Origin: Alphaproteobacteria bacterium
GTDB taxonomy: Bacteria; Pseudomonadota; Alphaproteobacteria; Rhizobiales; Rhizobiaceae
Reading direction: 5' to 3'
Length of the DNA: 7,410 nt
Assembly: GCA_017308345.1 (NCBI GenBank)
Contig: JAFKFE010000231.1
Location: forward strand, 1-7,410
Positions 1-7,410 of this stretch are shown one piece after another. The notes beneath the pieces were generated by a model. It was not told the DNA's origin, did not search any database, and worked only from the letters and a program-made list of their open reading frames with translations. The translations under genes were made by a program, and so were the position numbers. How positions within the stretch are numbered: position 1 is the stretch's first letter; every line of letters starts with the position of its first letter.

Positions 1-225
1 GAGGCGCAGCGCCAGATCGCGGAAAACCCGGATGACGCGCAGGCGGCGACCGAATATGACCGGCTGCGCCTTTATGCGATCAAGCGGCAGCGCGACACGC
101 TGGAGGAATTGCGCCGCAACGGCACGATCGGCGACGAGGCCTATCACCGGCTGGAAGAAGAGATCGACTGGTCGGAACTGGCGGCGTCGCCTGCGGGGAG
201 CTACCAGCCGCTGACGACCTATTAG
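1..225 (+). CDS. C-terminal end of a probable Na+/H+ antiporter (CPA1/NhaP type), 5' truncated by the window
   Basis: Frame 1 is open from the first base to a TAG at 223-225, giving the last 74 residues of a protein that starts outside the window. The visible part is hydrophilic, charged and probably helical, with no membrane segment. It runs through RLRLYAIKRQRDTLEELRRN and then IGDEAYHRLEEEIDWSEL. This 'LR..G.I.DEAYHRLEEE.DW.EL' ending resembles the cytoplasmic C-terminal tail of bacterial CPA1-family sodium:proton antiporters, which exchange Na+ for H+ across the inner membrane after about 10-12 transmembrane helices. The assignment rests on recognising this tail only, since the transport domain is not visible. 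A different membrane protein or a soluble protein with a helical tail cannot be excluded. It lies in the same direction as the next gene but is separated by 106 bases, so it may be a separate unit. Confidence 0.6.
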   Translation, partial: EAQRQIAENPDDAQAATEYDRLRLYAIKRQRDTLEELRRNGTIGDEAYHRLEEEIDWSELAASPAGSYQPLTTY

Positions 226-282
226 GCCTGTTCTCCGGCCGCCGGCTGGACCATTTCGCCTGCCTGTGCGGCACATTGCAAC

Positions 283-294
283 GCCACCGGTGGC
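283..294. promoter_or_regulatory. 12-bp perfect palindrome in the 226-331 intergenic gap
   Basis: GCCACCGGTGGC is its own reverse complement and sits about 40 bases before the ATG at 332, in the only gap of more than 15 bases in the window. The flanks AACG (280-283) and CGTT (296-299) are also complementary, offset by one or two bases. It could be an operator half-site pair for a dimeric repressor of the 332-2102 gene pair, or a chance palindrome in GC-rich DNA. No run of T follows, so it is not a good intrinsic terminator for the antiporter gene. I see no convincing -35/-10 pair in the gap. Confidence 0.22.
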
Positions 295-331
295 ACGTTA
301 CTGCGATCGTCGGAAGTGAGCCGGTTAATCA

Positions 332-1249
332 ATGAAGCTGATCAGCTACAACATCCAGTATGGCTATGGCGGCGACGGACGCTACGATCTGAGCCGCGCC
401 GCCAGGCTGGTGGACGGCGCCGACATCATCGCGCTGCAGGAAGTCGAGCGGCATTGGCGGCGCACCAATGAAGACGACCAGCCCGAGATCCTGTCCAGCT
501 TGCTCCCCGACTATTACTGGGCCTATGGCCCCGCCTTCGACATGGACGCCAGCGAGAAGCGCGACGGCCGCGTCGTGAACCGCAGGCGGCAGTTCGGCAC
601 GATGGTGCTGTCGAGGCTGCCGATCGTCTGGTCGCGCCTGCACACGCTGCCGCTGCGCCGCACGCTGAGACCGCTCAACACCCGCAACGCGGCGCTGGAA
701 TGCATGATCCGCACGCCGGCGGGACCGGTGCGGGTGCTCTCGCTGCATCTTGCCCATATCGCGGCCGAGGAGCGGCTGGAGCAGATCGACTATCTCATTG
801 CCGAGCATCGCCGCGCGCCATCCGACGGCGGACCCTGGAGCGGCGCCGATGACGAGCCGCAGCGCAACTGGAGCAACGGCCAGGCGGAGCCCGAAAACCC
901 GCTGGCGGCGATCTGGCTTGGCGATTTCAACATGGAGCCGGGCAGCGCCGAATACCGGCGTATTACCGGCGGCATGCCGTATCATCCCGGCGCCGCTTAT
1001 ATCGACGGGTTCGTCGATGCCGCCGCCGTCGCCAGCGAGCCCGGGCCGGATTTCCACACGCATGAAAAGATTCTCGACGGCAGGCTGGCGAAACGCCGGC
1101 TCGACCATTGCTTCGTCGGCGGCGTGCTGGCCGGACGTGTGCGCTCGGTCGGCGCCGACATCGGCGAGGTGGCTTCGGACCATTTCCCGCTGAGGGTCGA
1201 CATCGACCTGGAAACGCCTGGCATCGCCTCAAGTGTGGCGGGCGGGTGA
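332..1249 (+). CDS. Endonuclease/exonuclease/phosphatase (EEP) family metal-dependent hydrolase
   Basis: A 305-residue protein with the full set of EEP (DNase I/exonuclease III-like) motifs. These are SYNIQYG with Asn7, LQEVE with metal-binding Glu37, SLHLAH with His139, LGDFNMEP with Asp198 and Asn200, LDHCF with Asp258, and SDHFPL with catalytic-type Asp283-His284. Members hydrolyse phosphodiester or phosphomonoester bonds (DNA, RNA, phospholipids, inositol phosphates) using Mg2+. The family does not reveal the substrate. No signal peptide or membrane segment is seen, so it is probably cytoplasmic. Residues about 161-192, between the His139 strand and the GDFN strand, form a hydrophilic, Trp-containing insertion. 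The start is firm because an in-frame TAA at 326-328 directly precedes the ATG. The Shine-Dalgarno is only moderate: GTGAG at 316-320, 11 bases upstream. The DMT transporter follows after 7 bases, so the two are probably co-transcribed. Confidence 0.88.
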   Translation: MKLISYNIQYGYGGDGRYDLSRAARLVDGADIIALQEVERHWRRTNEDDQPEILSSLLPDYYWAYGPAFDMDASEKRDGRVVNRRRQFGTMVLSRLPIVWSRLHTLPLRRTLRPLNTRNAALECMIRTPAGPVRVLSLHLAHIAAEERLEQIDYLIAEHRRAPSDGGPWSGADDEPQRNWSNGQAEPENPLAAIWLGDFNMEPGSAEYRRITGGMPYHPGAAYIDGFVDAAAVASEPGPDFHTHEKILDGRLAKRRLDHCFVGGVLAGRVRSVGADIGEVASDHFPLRVDIDLETPGIASSVAGG

Positions 1250-1256
1250 GGCGGGC

Positions 1257-2102
1257 ATGACGCTGTTCGTCTTCCTGGCCGTGCTCTCGGCGGCCGCCAT
1301 GCACGCGATCTGGAACGCGCTGGTCAAGGTGCATCTCGACCGCTTCCTGTCGATCACGCTGATGACGCTCGGCATGGGCGCCGCGGCACTTGTGGCGCTG
1401 CCCTTCGTCGAAGTGCCGAAGGCCGAGGTCTGGCCGTTCATCCTCGCCTCGGTCTTCTTCCACATGGGCTACCGGACATTCCTGATCGGCGCCTACAAGG
1501 CCGGCGATTTCGCCCAGACCTATCCGTTGGCGCGCGGCACCGCGCCCCTGCTCTCGGCGCTCGGCGGCATCGTGTTGGTCGGGGAGGTGCCTGCGCCGCT
1601 CGCCATCGTTGGCATCGTGCTGTTGTCGATCGGCACGCTGGTCATGTCGTTTCGCGGCGGCGCGCATCTGGAAAAGCTCAATCTGCGCGCGGTCGGCTTC
1701 GCGCTCGGCACGTCGATCTTCATTGCCAGCTATACGCTGTCCGACGGCAGCGGCGCGCGGCTGGCGGCGACCGCGACGAGCTACGCCGCCTGGCTGTTCG
1801 TCTGCGATGCGACATGGGCGCTGGTGCTGTGCGTCGCCTTTCGCGGGCCACGGTCGCTGCCTGTGCTGGCGCGCGACTGGAAGGCCGGGCTGTTCACCGG
1901 CATGCTCAGCGGCGCCGCCTACTGGATCGTCATGTGGGCGATGACCAAGGCGCCGATCGCCTCGGTCGCTTCGCTGCGCGAGACCTCGATCCTGTTCGCC
2001 ATGCTGATCTCGGTGCTGGCGCTGGGCGAGAAGATGACGGCCTGGCGCGCCACGGCGGCGCTCGGCATCGTCGCGGGCGTCGTCGCATTGCGTCTGGGGT
2101 AG
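1257..2102 (+). CDS. EamA/DMT superfamily membrane transporter
   Basis: A 281-residue, very hydrophobic protein of the usual length for the drug/metabolite transporter superfamily: two tandem EamA repeats and about 10 transmembrane helices in the inner membrane. Repeat 1 spans roughly residues 4-131 and carries the YPLARGTAPLL motif (89-99) followed by VGE (108-110). Repeat 2 spans roughly 145-280, with ASLRETSILFAMLI (238-251) and LGEKM (256-260) in the matching positions. DMT proteins export or import amino acids, nucleosides, polyamines, drugs or other metabolites; the substrate here is unknown. I chose the ATG at 1257 because TGAGG (1247-1251), which overlaps the stop codon of the upstream gene, is a Shine-Dalgarno placed five bases before it. 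An in-frame GTG at 1233 would add eight residues and overlap the EEP gene, and has no comparable signal. Close coupling to the EEP hydrolase suggests co-expression, but no shared pathway is evident. Confidence 0.87.
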   Translation: MTLFVFLAVLSAAAMHAIWNALVKVHLDRFLSITLMTLGMGAAALVALPFVEVPKAEVWPFILASVFFHMGYRTFLIGAYKAGDFAQTYPLARGTAPLLSALGGIVLVGEVPAPLAIVGIVLLSIGTLVMSFRGGAHLEKLNLRAVGFALGTSIFIASYTLSDGSGARLAATATSYAAWLFVCDATWALVLCVAFRGPRSLPVLARDWKAGLFTGMLSGAAYWIVMWAMTKAPIASVASLRETSILFAMLISVLALGEKMTAWRATAALGIVAGVVALRLG

Positions 2103-2103
2103 C

Positions 2104-2128
2104 TTCTCAGCCGGTCAGCCGAGAATTT
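2104..2128 (+). terminator. Weak hairpin at the convergent gene junction
   Basis: TTCTC (2104-2108) pairs with GAGAA (2121-2125). After one A/C mismatch, GC (2110-2111) pairs with GC (2118-2119), leaving a six-base loop, and TTT follows at 2126-2128. It starts just past the EamA stop codon and overlaps the last codons of the opposing Dabb gene. It could end rightward transcription, but the stem is imperfect and the T run is very short. On the other strand no T run follows. Treat it as a candidate only. Confidence 0.28.
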
Positions 2129-2432
2129 CAAGATCGATGACCATCAGCCCATCGGTGCCGCCTTCGAGGGCGGCGACCAGGCGGGCGCCGGCGCGCTGAT
2201 GCGCCTCGTGCACCAGATAGGCGTCGCGGGCGGCGGCGTCGCGGAAATCGATGGTGAAGCCGTGGCCGAAGCCGCGTGCAAACGGCTCGGGACTGACATT
2301 GGCGCTGAATTGCACCTTGCCCATGCCGTCGATGACGGCGCGCAGCGCTTCGAGATCGGCGTGAATCGCCGCCCGTTCGATTTCAGGAACGTCGTCGCGA
2401 AAGCGGACAAAGACGCAATGCCGGATCATCAT
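2115..2432 (-). CDS. Dabb-domain (stress-responsive A/B barrel) small protein
   Basis: A 105-residue protein that is almost entirely one Dabb domain, a dimeric ferredoxin-like alpha/beta barrel. The N-terminal strand is MIRHCVFVRF (His5), followed by a helix around 20-36, the segment GHGFTIDF (56-63), and the hallmark AYLVHEAHQ (71-79) with Tyr72, His75 and His78; the last strand is MVIDLEIL. Dabb proteins range from plant stress-induced proteins to cyclases of polyketide intermediates (olivetolic acid cyclase). In bacterial catabolic operons their chemistry is mostly unknown. It is the last gene of the leftward operon, 7 bases after the GMC gene. TGAGG (2442-2438), overlapping that gene's stop, is the Shine-Dalgarno. 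The ATG at 2432 (five bases away) is favoured over the adjacent ATG at 2429. A longer frame reaching 2537 lies inside the GMC gene and has no family-like sequence. Confidence 0.85.
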   Translation of the reverse strand: MMIRHCVFVRFRDDVPEIERAAIHADLEALRAVIDGMGKVQFSANVSPEPFARGFGHGFTIDFRDAAARDAYLVHEAHQRAGARLVAALEGGTDGLMVIDLEILG

Positions 2433-2439
2433 TCTTGCC

Positions 2440-4068
2440 TCATGCCGCCTGATTGCCCTTGAACACGGCCGGCGGCAGCGGCTCGCGGCCGAGGATGAGG
2501 TCGGCGCCCTTTTCACCGACCATGATGGTCGGCGCATTGGTGTTGGAGGAGGGGACGCGCGGCATCACCGAGGCGTCGCAGACGCGCAAGCCCTCAATGC
2601 CGCGCAGCCTCAAATCGGGAGTCACCACGGCCATCGCATCATGGCCCATGCGGCAGGTGCCGACAGGGTGGTGGTCGGTCTTGGAGGTGCGGCAGGCATA
2701 GTCGAAGAGATCGGCGTCGCTCTGCAGGTTCGGCCCTGGCAGCACCTCGAGCAGCACGAAAGGCCGCAGCGCCTTCTGCCGCATGATCTCGCGCGCCAGC
2801 CTCAGCCCCCTGATCGACATGTCGCGATCGTAGGGGTCGGACCAGTAGTTCGGATCGATCAGCGGGTGGTCAGCGGGGTCGGCGCTCTTCAGCCGCACCG
2901 TGCCGCGCGAGCGTGGGCGCAGAAAGGCGGAGTTCAGCGTCACGCCCGGGTTCTTCAGTTTTTCCACGCCGGCCTCGATGCCGGAGCCGAGGCCAAGATG
3001 GAATTGGATGTCGGGCGAGGCGGCGGTCGGGTCGGCGTACCAGAAACCGCCCGTCTCGAAGAGGCTGGAGGCGACCGGTCCGTTCTTGAAAAGGACGTAC
3101 TGCAGGCCGGCCCACAGCGTGCGGTGCAGCTTGGCGTAGTTGTCGTAGGTGTAGTCGCCGGTGCATTCGGCAATGACGAACAGGTCGAGATGGTCCTGCA
3201 TGTTGGAGCCGACGCCTGGCAGGTCAAGGACCGGTGTCACGCCGACCGACTTCAGATGATCGGCCGGGCCGATACCCGATTGCATGAGGAGCTTCGGTGA
3301 GCCGATGGCGCCGGAGGAGACGATCACCTCGCGCTCGGCGCGCAGGAGAGACTTTTCACCGCCGGGCTTGTCGACGATTTCGACGCCGATGGCACGGCCC
3401 TTCTCGACGACGACGCGGGTGACCAGCACGTCGGTCTTGACCGCCAGGTTCCCGCGGGCGCGGATCGGCTTCAGATAGGCGACCGAGGCTGATGAGCGCC
3501 GCGCATTCTTCTGGGTGAGCTGATAGTAGCCGACGCCTTCCTGGCTCGCGCCATTGAAGTCCGGATTGAAGGGTATGCCCATTTCCTGGCCGGCGCGGAA
3601 ATAGGCCTCGCAGATGGGCAGCGGCGAGATCGGGTTGGAGACGCCGAGCGGGCCCTGGTCGCCGTGGAAATCGTTGGCGAAACGCTGGTTGTTCTCGGCG
3701 CGCTTGAAATAGGGCAGCACGTCTCGATAGCCCCAGCCGGTGAGCCCCTCTTCCTTCTCCCAGGCGTCGTAGTCGCGGGCGTTGCCACGCGTGTAGATCT
3801 GCGCGTTGATCGACGAGCCGCCGCCGACCACCTTGGCCTGCGTGTACCAGAAGACGCGGTCCTTCATGTTCTTCTGCGGCACGGTCGACCAGCCCCAGGA
3901 GGCGATGCCCTTGGTCATCTTGGCGAAGCCCGCCGGCATGTGGATATAGGGATGCCAGTCCTTGCCGCCGGCTTCCAGCAGCAGCACCGAATTCTCCGGA
4001 TCCTCGCTCAGCCGGTTGGCGAGAACACAGCCGGCAGGACCGGCGCCAACGATGATGTAGTCAGCCAT
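2440..4068 (-). CDS. GMC-family FAD-dependent oxidoreductase (choline/alcohol dehydrogenase-like)
   Basis: A 542-residue protein, full length for the glucose-methanol-choline family, which oxidises a primary or secondary alcohol to a carbonyl using non-covalent or covalent FAD. Visible are the dinucleotide-binding VGAGPAG (7-13), Glu32 closing the first Rossmann unit (LLLEAGG), GMC signature 1 (KVVGGGSSINAQIYTRG, 79-95), and signature 2 (SSGAIGSPKLLMQSGIG, 251-267). The C-terminal catalytic pair is His467 in HHPVGTCRMG and Asn511 in NTNAPTIM. No signal peptide is seen, so it is probably cytoplasmic. The overall pattern is closest to choline dehydrogenase/alcohol dehydrogenase-type GMC enzymes. 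However, no betaine aldehyde dehydrogenase or BetI neighbour is present, so I do not call it betA. Its start (ATG at 4068) follows TGAGGA, which overlaps the SDR stop codon. It lies between the SDR and Dabb genes in one operon. Confidence 0.92.
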   Translation of the reverse strand: MADYIIVGAGPAGCVLANRLSEDPENSVLLLEAGGKDWHPYIHMPAGFAKMTKGIASWGWSTVPQKNMKDRVFWYTQAKVVGGGSSINAQIYTRGNARDYDAWEKEEGLTGWGYRDVLPYFKRAENNQRFANDFHGDQGPLGVSNPISPLPICEAYFRAGQEMGIPFNPDFNGASQEGVGYYQLTQKNARRSSASVAYLKPIRARGNLAVKTDVLVTRVVVEKGRAIGVEIVDKPGGEKSLLRAEREVIVSSGAIGSPKLLMQSGIGPADHLKSVGVTPVLDLPGVGSNMQDHLDLFVIAECTGDYTYDNYAKLHRTLWAGLQYVLFKNGPVASSLFETGGFWYADPTAASPDIQFHLGLGSGIEAGVEKLKNPGVTLNSAFLRPRSRGTVRLKSADPADHPLIDPNYWSDPYDRDMSIRGLRLAREIMRQKALRPFVLLEVLPGPNLQSDADLFDYACRTSKTDHHPVGTCRMGHDAMAVVTPDLRLRGIEGLRVCDASVMPRVPSSNTNAPTIMVGEKGADLILGREPLPPAVFKGNQAA

Positions 4069-4074
4069 GGTTCC

Positions 4075-4836
4075 TCACAAGCGTGGCACGGAGAGCGCGC
4101 CGTCGACATCGATGACCGATCCGGTCGAAAAGCCGAACTTGCCGGACGCCAGCGCCGCCACCACGGCGCCGATGTCGCCGGCTTCTCCCCAGCGTCTGGC
4201 GGGCACCAGGCCGCCTTCGATCAGCGCGTCGTATTTGGCGGAGACACCCGCCGTCATGTCGGTTCGGATGATGCCCGGCCGCACCTCGAACACGCCGATC
4301 CCTTCGGCGGCGAGCCGAAGCGCCAGGTTCTTCACCCACATCGAAAGGCCCGCCTTGGAAATGCAGTAGTCGGCGCGTTCCGGCGAAGCCATCGCCGCGC
4401 TGACCGAGGTGATGGTGATGATCGATCTAGCTGAGCCAATCGGTTTCGAGAGCATCGCATTGGCGACTGCCTGGCTGAGGAACACGGTGCCGCGCAGGTT
4501 GATGTTCAGCGCACGGTCGAAATTCTCCGGCTTCAAGTCCAGAAGATCGCCGCGCACCACAGCGCCGACGCCGGCATTGTTGACGAGGCAGGCGATGCGG
4601 CCGAAGGCGCCCATCGCCGCTTCGACCAGTTTCGAATGGCCGGCGAGATCGGCGATGTCGCATTGGGCGTAAGCGAACTTTGCGCCGCGTGCCGCGATAT
4701 TGTCGGCGAGGCCTTCGGCAGGCTTCTCAGCAAGATCGGCAACGAGAATGTCGAAGCCGGCATCGGCCAGAGCTTCGGCGCAGGCCAGCCCGATGCCGCG
4801 CGCGCCGCCGGTGACGATGGCTGCCGGGCGGGTCAT
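4075..4836 (-). CDS. Short-chain dehydrogenase/reductase (classical SDR, FabG-like)
   Basis: A 253-residue classical SDR that oxidises an alcohol or reduces a ketone with a nicotinamide cofactor. The cofactor motif TGGARGIG is at 9-16. Asp34 at the end of the second strand (LVADL) predicts NAD(H) over NADP(H). NNAG is at 86-89 and Asn111 in the NINLRG helix. The catalytic Ser144, Tyr157 and Lys161 (YCISK) are all in place, as is the RPGIIRTDM loop at 186-194. Automated pipelines often name such proteins 3-ketoacyl-ACP reductase, but the operon argues for a catabolic sugar or alcohol substrate. The ATG overlaps the stop of the upstream GMC gene as ATGA (4833-4836), with GGAG at 4848-4845 eight bases upstream. 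An in-frame opening extends to 5217 but lies within the GMC gene in another frame and is not SDR-like. The second GMC gene follows after 6 bases. Confidence 0.92.
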   Translation of the reverse strand: MTRPAAIVTGGARGIGLACAEALADAGFDILVADLAEKPAEGLADNIAARGAKFAYAQCDIADLAGHSKLVEAAMGAFGRIACLVNNAGVGAVVRGDLLDLKPENFDRALNINLRGTVFLSQAVANAMLSKPIGSARSIITITSVSAAMASPERADYCISKAGLSMWVKNLALRLAAEGIGVFEVRPGIIRTDMTAGVSAKYDALIEGGLVPARRWGEAGDIGAVVAALASGKFGFSTGSVIDVDGALSVPRL

Positions 4837-6350
4837 GCGGCAAGCTCCGTCCTGCGCAGGTAGTCGGCCACGCGCAGCGCTTGCGCGGCAATCGACAGCG
4901 CCGGATTGACCGCGGCGGATGTCGGCAGGAAGCCGCCGTCGACGACGAACAGGTTCCGGTGGTCCCAGGCGCGGCAGAAGGTGTCGAGCGGCGAGGTGGC
5001 CGGGTCGTTGCCCATCTTCACCGTGCCGCATTGATGCGAGGGCGTGCGCTTGTCGAAGGGGCGCGACAGCACGATCGGATAACCGCAGGCGCGAAGGTTC
5101 TCGCGCATCACCTTGGTCAGGCCTTCCAGCGACCGCATGTTGGAGCGCCGCCACTGCATGACGATCTCCTTGCCGTCGACCAAGATGCGGCTTTCGGGAT
5201 CGGGCAGGTCCTCGCACATCAGGTACCAGTCGACGGCATGGCCGGCCATGTAGTCGAGCGCGAATTTCGGCATCGACTTCACATTGGCCTTCAGCATGTT
5301 GCCGTCGATCTTGCCGAGCAGCTGCACATTGCCGAGCGGCTTGCCGCCCTTGCCGTCGGACAGGTAGTAGTCGTTGAGCATCAGCGTCTTCTGGTAGACG
5401 CTGTCGTTGCGGCGGCGCGGATCAATCGCCAGCATGGCGCTCGAATTGTGGTTCATGAAATTGCGGCCGACCTGGTCGGAGCTGTTGGCGAGGCCTTTGC
5501 CACCTTTCTTGCTGGTATTGGGGGAGGGTGAACGCAGCAGGATGGCGGCCGAATTGATCGCGCCGGCAGACAGGATCACCAGCTTCGGCGACAGCGTCTT
5601 CTGCGCGCCGTTCTGGGTGTAGTGGATGGCGGCGATCGTCTTGCCGTCCGGCGAGGTCTCCAGCCAGTCGACATGGGCGCCGGTTTCGAGGCGGATGTCA
5701 GGGTCCTTCAGCGCTTCGGTCAGCGGACCGGTCTGGGCGTCGATCTTGCCCTGGCCGGTATTGGGAAACGCGTCCCAGCCCGTCCTGCCTTCCTTCAACC
5801 AGGTCTCGATGTCGACGCCGAGCGGAAGCGATGCGGGATGCAGGCCGAGGCCTCTCAGCTCGGCGCGGGCGCGCGCGATCGGCGGCTCGTCCGGCACCGG
5901 CTTGAAGGCGTAGGGGATCGAGTGAAACGGCTCCGTCGGGTCCTCGCCGAGCGCGCCGCGCACGCGAAACAACTGCTCGGCCCTGGAGTACCAGGGCTCG
6001 AACTCGTCATAGGAAAACGGCCAGGCGGGCGAGACGCCGCCGAAATGCTCGAGCTCGGAGAAATCCTCCTTGCGGTAGCGGATGAGCACCGCGCCGAAGA
6101 ATTTCGAATTGCCGCCGACATAGTAGTAATTGCCGGGGTTGAAGGCCGCTCCCCCGGCCTCGCGCCACATCTCCCTGGGCCGGTAATGCTCGTCGATGAA
6201 GATGGATCGCGTCGAGCGCGCATGCGGCGTCGCCGGCAACGGCTCGCCGCGCTCCAGGATCAGGATCGAGGCGCCGCCGCCGGCCAAGCCGGAGGCGATC
6301 GTGGCGCCGCCGATGCCGGAGCCGATGATGACGATATCCGGGTTTGCCAT
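4833..6350 (-). CDS. GMC-family FAD-dependent oxidoreductase, second and divergent subtype (sugar oxidase/dehydrogenase-like)
   Basis: A 505-residue flavoprotein. FAD-binding VIIGSGIGG is at 7-15, with Glu33 (LILERG) ending the Rossmann unit. Residues 74-92 (YYYVGGNSKFFGAVLIRYR) take the place of GMC signature 1 but differ from it. SAGAINSAAILLRS (261-274) matches signature 2 loosely. The C-terminal domain has His439 in HQCGTVKMG and Asn482 in AVNPALSIAAQALRVADYL, the His/Asn catalytic pair. This form resembles the branch with gluconate/sorbitol-type dehydrogenases and pyranose oxidase-like enzymes more than choline dehydrogenases, which suggests a sugar or glycoside substrate (inference). 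There is no Tat or Sec signal and no cytochrome or small subunit nearby, so it is probably cytoplasmic with an unknown electron acceptor. The ATG at 6350 is required to keep the FAD motif. It lies 6 bases after the ABC ATPase stop and has no recognisable Shine-Dalgarno, so it may depend on coupling. Confidence 0.87.
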   Translation of the reverse strand: MANPDIVIIGSGIGGATIASGLAGGGASILILERGEPLPATPHARSTRSIFIDEHYRPREMWREAGGAAFNPGNYYYVGGNSKFFGAVLIRYRKEDFSELEHFGGVSPAWPFSYDEFEPWYSRAEQLFRVRGALGEDPTEPFHSIPYAFKPVPDEPPIARARAELRGLGLHPASLPLGVDIETWLKEGRTGWDAFPNTGQGKIDAQTGPLTEALKDPDIRLETGAHVDWLETSPDGKTIAAIHYTQNGAQKTLSPKLVILSAGAINSAAILLRSPSPNTSKKGGKGLANSSDQVGRNFMNHNSSAMLAIDPRRRNDSVYQKTLMLNDYYLSDGKGGKPLGNVQLLGKIDGNMLKANVKSMPKFALDYMAGHAVDWYLMCEDLPDPESRILVDGKEIVMQWRRSNMRSLEGLTKVMRENLRACGYPIVLSRPFDKRTPSHQCGTVKMGNDPATSPLDTFCRAWDHRNLFVVDGGFLPTSAAVNPALSIAAQALRVADYLRRTELAA

Positions 6351-6356
6351 GGTTTT

Positions 6357-7410
<1,054 letters not shown>

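Noticed and set aside
329..1183. 284-codon open frame on the - strand opposite the EEP gene
   Set aside because: It is a shadow frame of a gene with a full EEP motif set, and its translation is His/Arg/Ala-rich without any family pattern.
1233..1256. GTG at 1233 as start of the EamA transporter
   Set aside because: It would overlap the EEP gene and place the charged residues WRAGEAG before the first helix. The ATG at 1257 has a well-spaced TGAGG.
963..1667. 234-codon - strand frame across the EEP-EamA junction
   Set aside because: It is extremely Arg/His-rich and antisense to two supported genes, so it is a composition artefact.
2433..2537. N-terminal extension of the Dabb frame, giving 140 residues
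   Set aside because: The extension lies inside the upstream GMC gene and is Arg/Ser-rich. The Dabb fold begins at MIRHCVFV, just after a TGAGG site.
2440..4068. Naming the downstream GMC gene betA (choline dehydrogenase)
   Set aside because: The sequence is betA-like at the family level only. No betB, betI or choline transporter genes are nearby, and the operon points to another substrate.
4837..5217. N-terminal extension of the SDR frame, giving a 380-residue protein
   Set aside because: The extra 127 residues overlap the GMC gene in another frame and are Arg-rich without SDR character. The ATGA overlap, GGAG site and TGGARGIG position all fix the start at 4836.

Overview
The window is GC-rich, gene-dense DNA with no RNA gene, mobile element or CRISPR array that I can see. 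Its gene families and compact operon layout suggest a soil or plant-associated alphaproteobacterium of the Rhizobiales. Mesorhizobium or a relative is my best guess; this rests on overall protein character, not on a database match.

Layout: the left third reads rightward. It holds the last 74 codons of a probable Na+/H+ antiporter (1-225), a 106-base gap with a small perfect palindrome, an endonuclease/exonuclease/phosphatase-fold protein (332-1249), and directly behind it an EamA/DMT-family transporter (1257-2102). The right two thirds is one leftward operon that enters from beyond base 7410. In transcription order it has a MalK/UgpC-type ABC transporter ATPase (5' end cut off by the window), a first GMC-family FAD oxidoreductase, a short-chain dehydrogenase (SDR), a second GMC oxidoreductase of a different subtype, and a small Dabb-domain (A/B barrel) protein. 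The two transcription units converge at about 2103-2114, where there is a weak hairpin.

How the genes may work together: all junctions in the leftward operon are tight (4-base overlap, or 6-7 base gaps), so the five genes are probably translated as a set. A carbohydrate-type importer ATPase followed by two flavin dehydrogenases/oxidases and an NAD(P)-dependent SDR fits uptake and stepwise oxidation of a sugar, polyol, glycoside or similar alcohol. The substrate is not readable from the sequence, and the binding protein and permeases should lie just beyond the right edge. The combination of two unlike GMC enzymes, an SDR and a Dabb protein behind an importer ATPase is the most interesting feature. 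Each family is well known; the assembly and its substrate are what deserve a second look.
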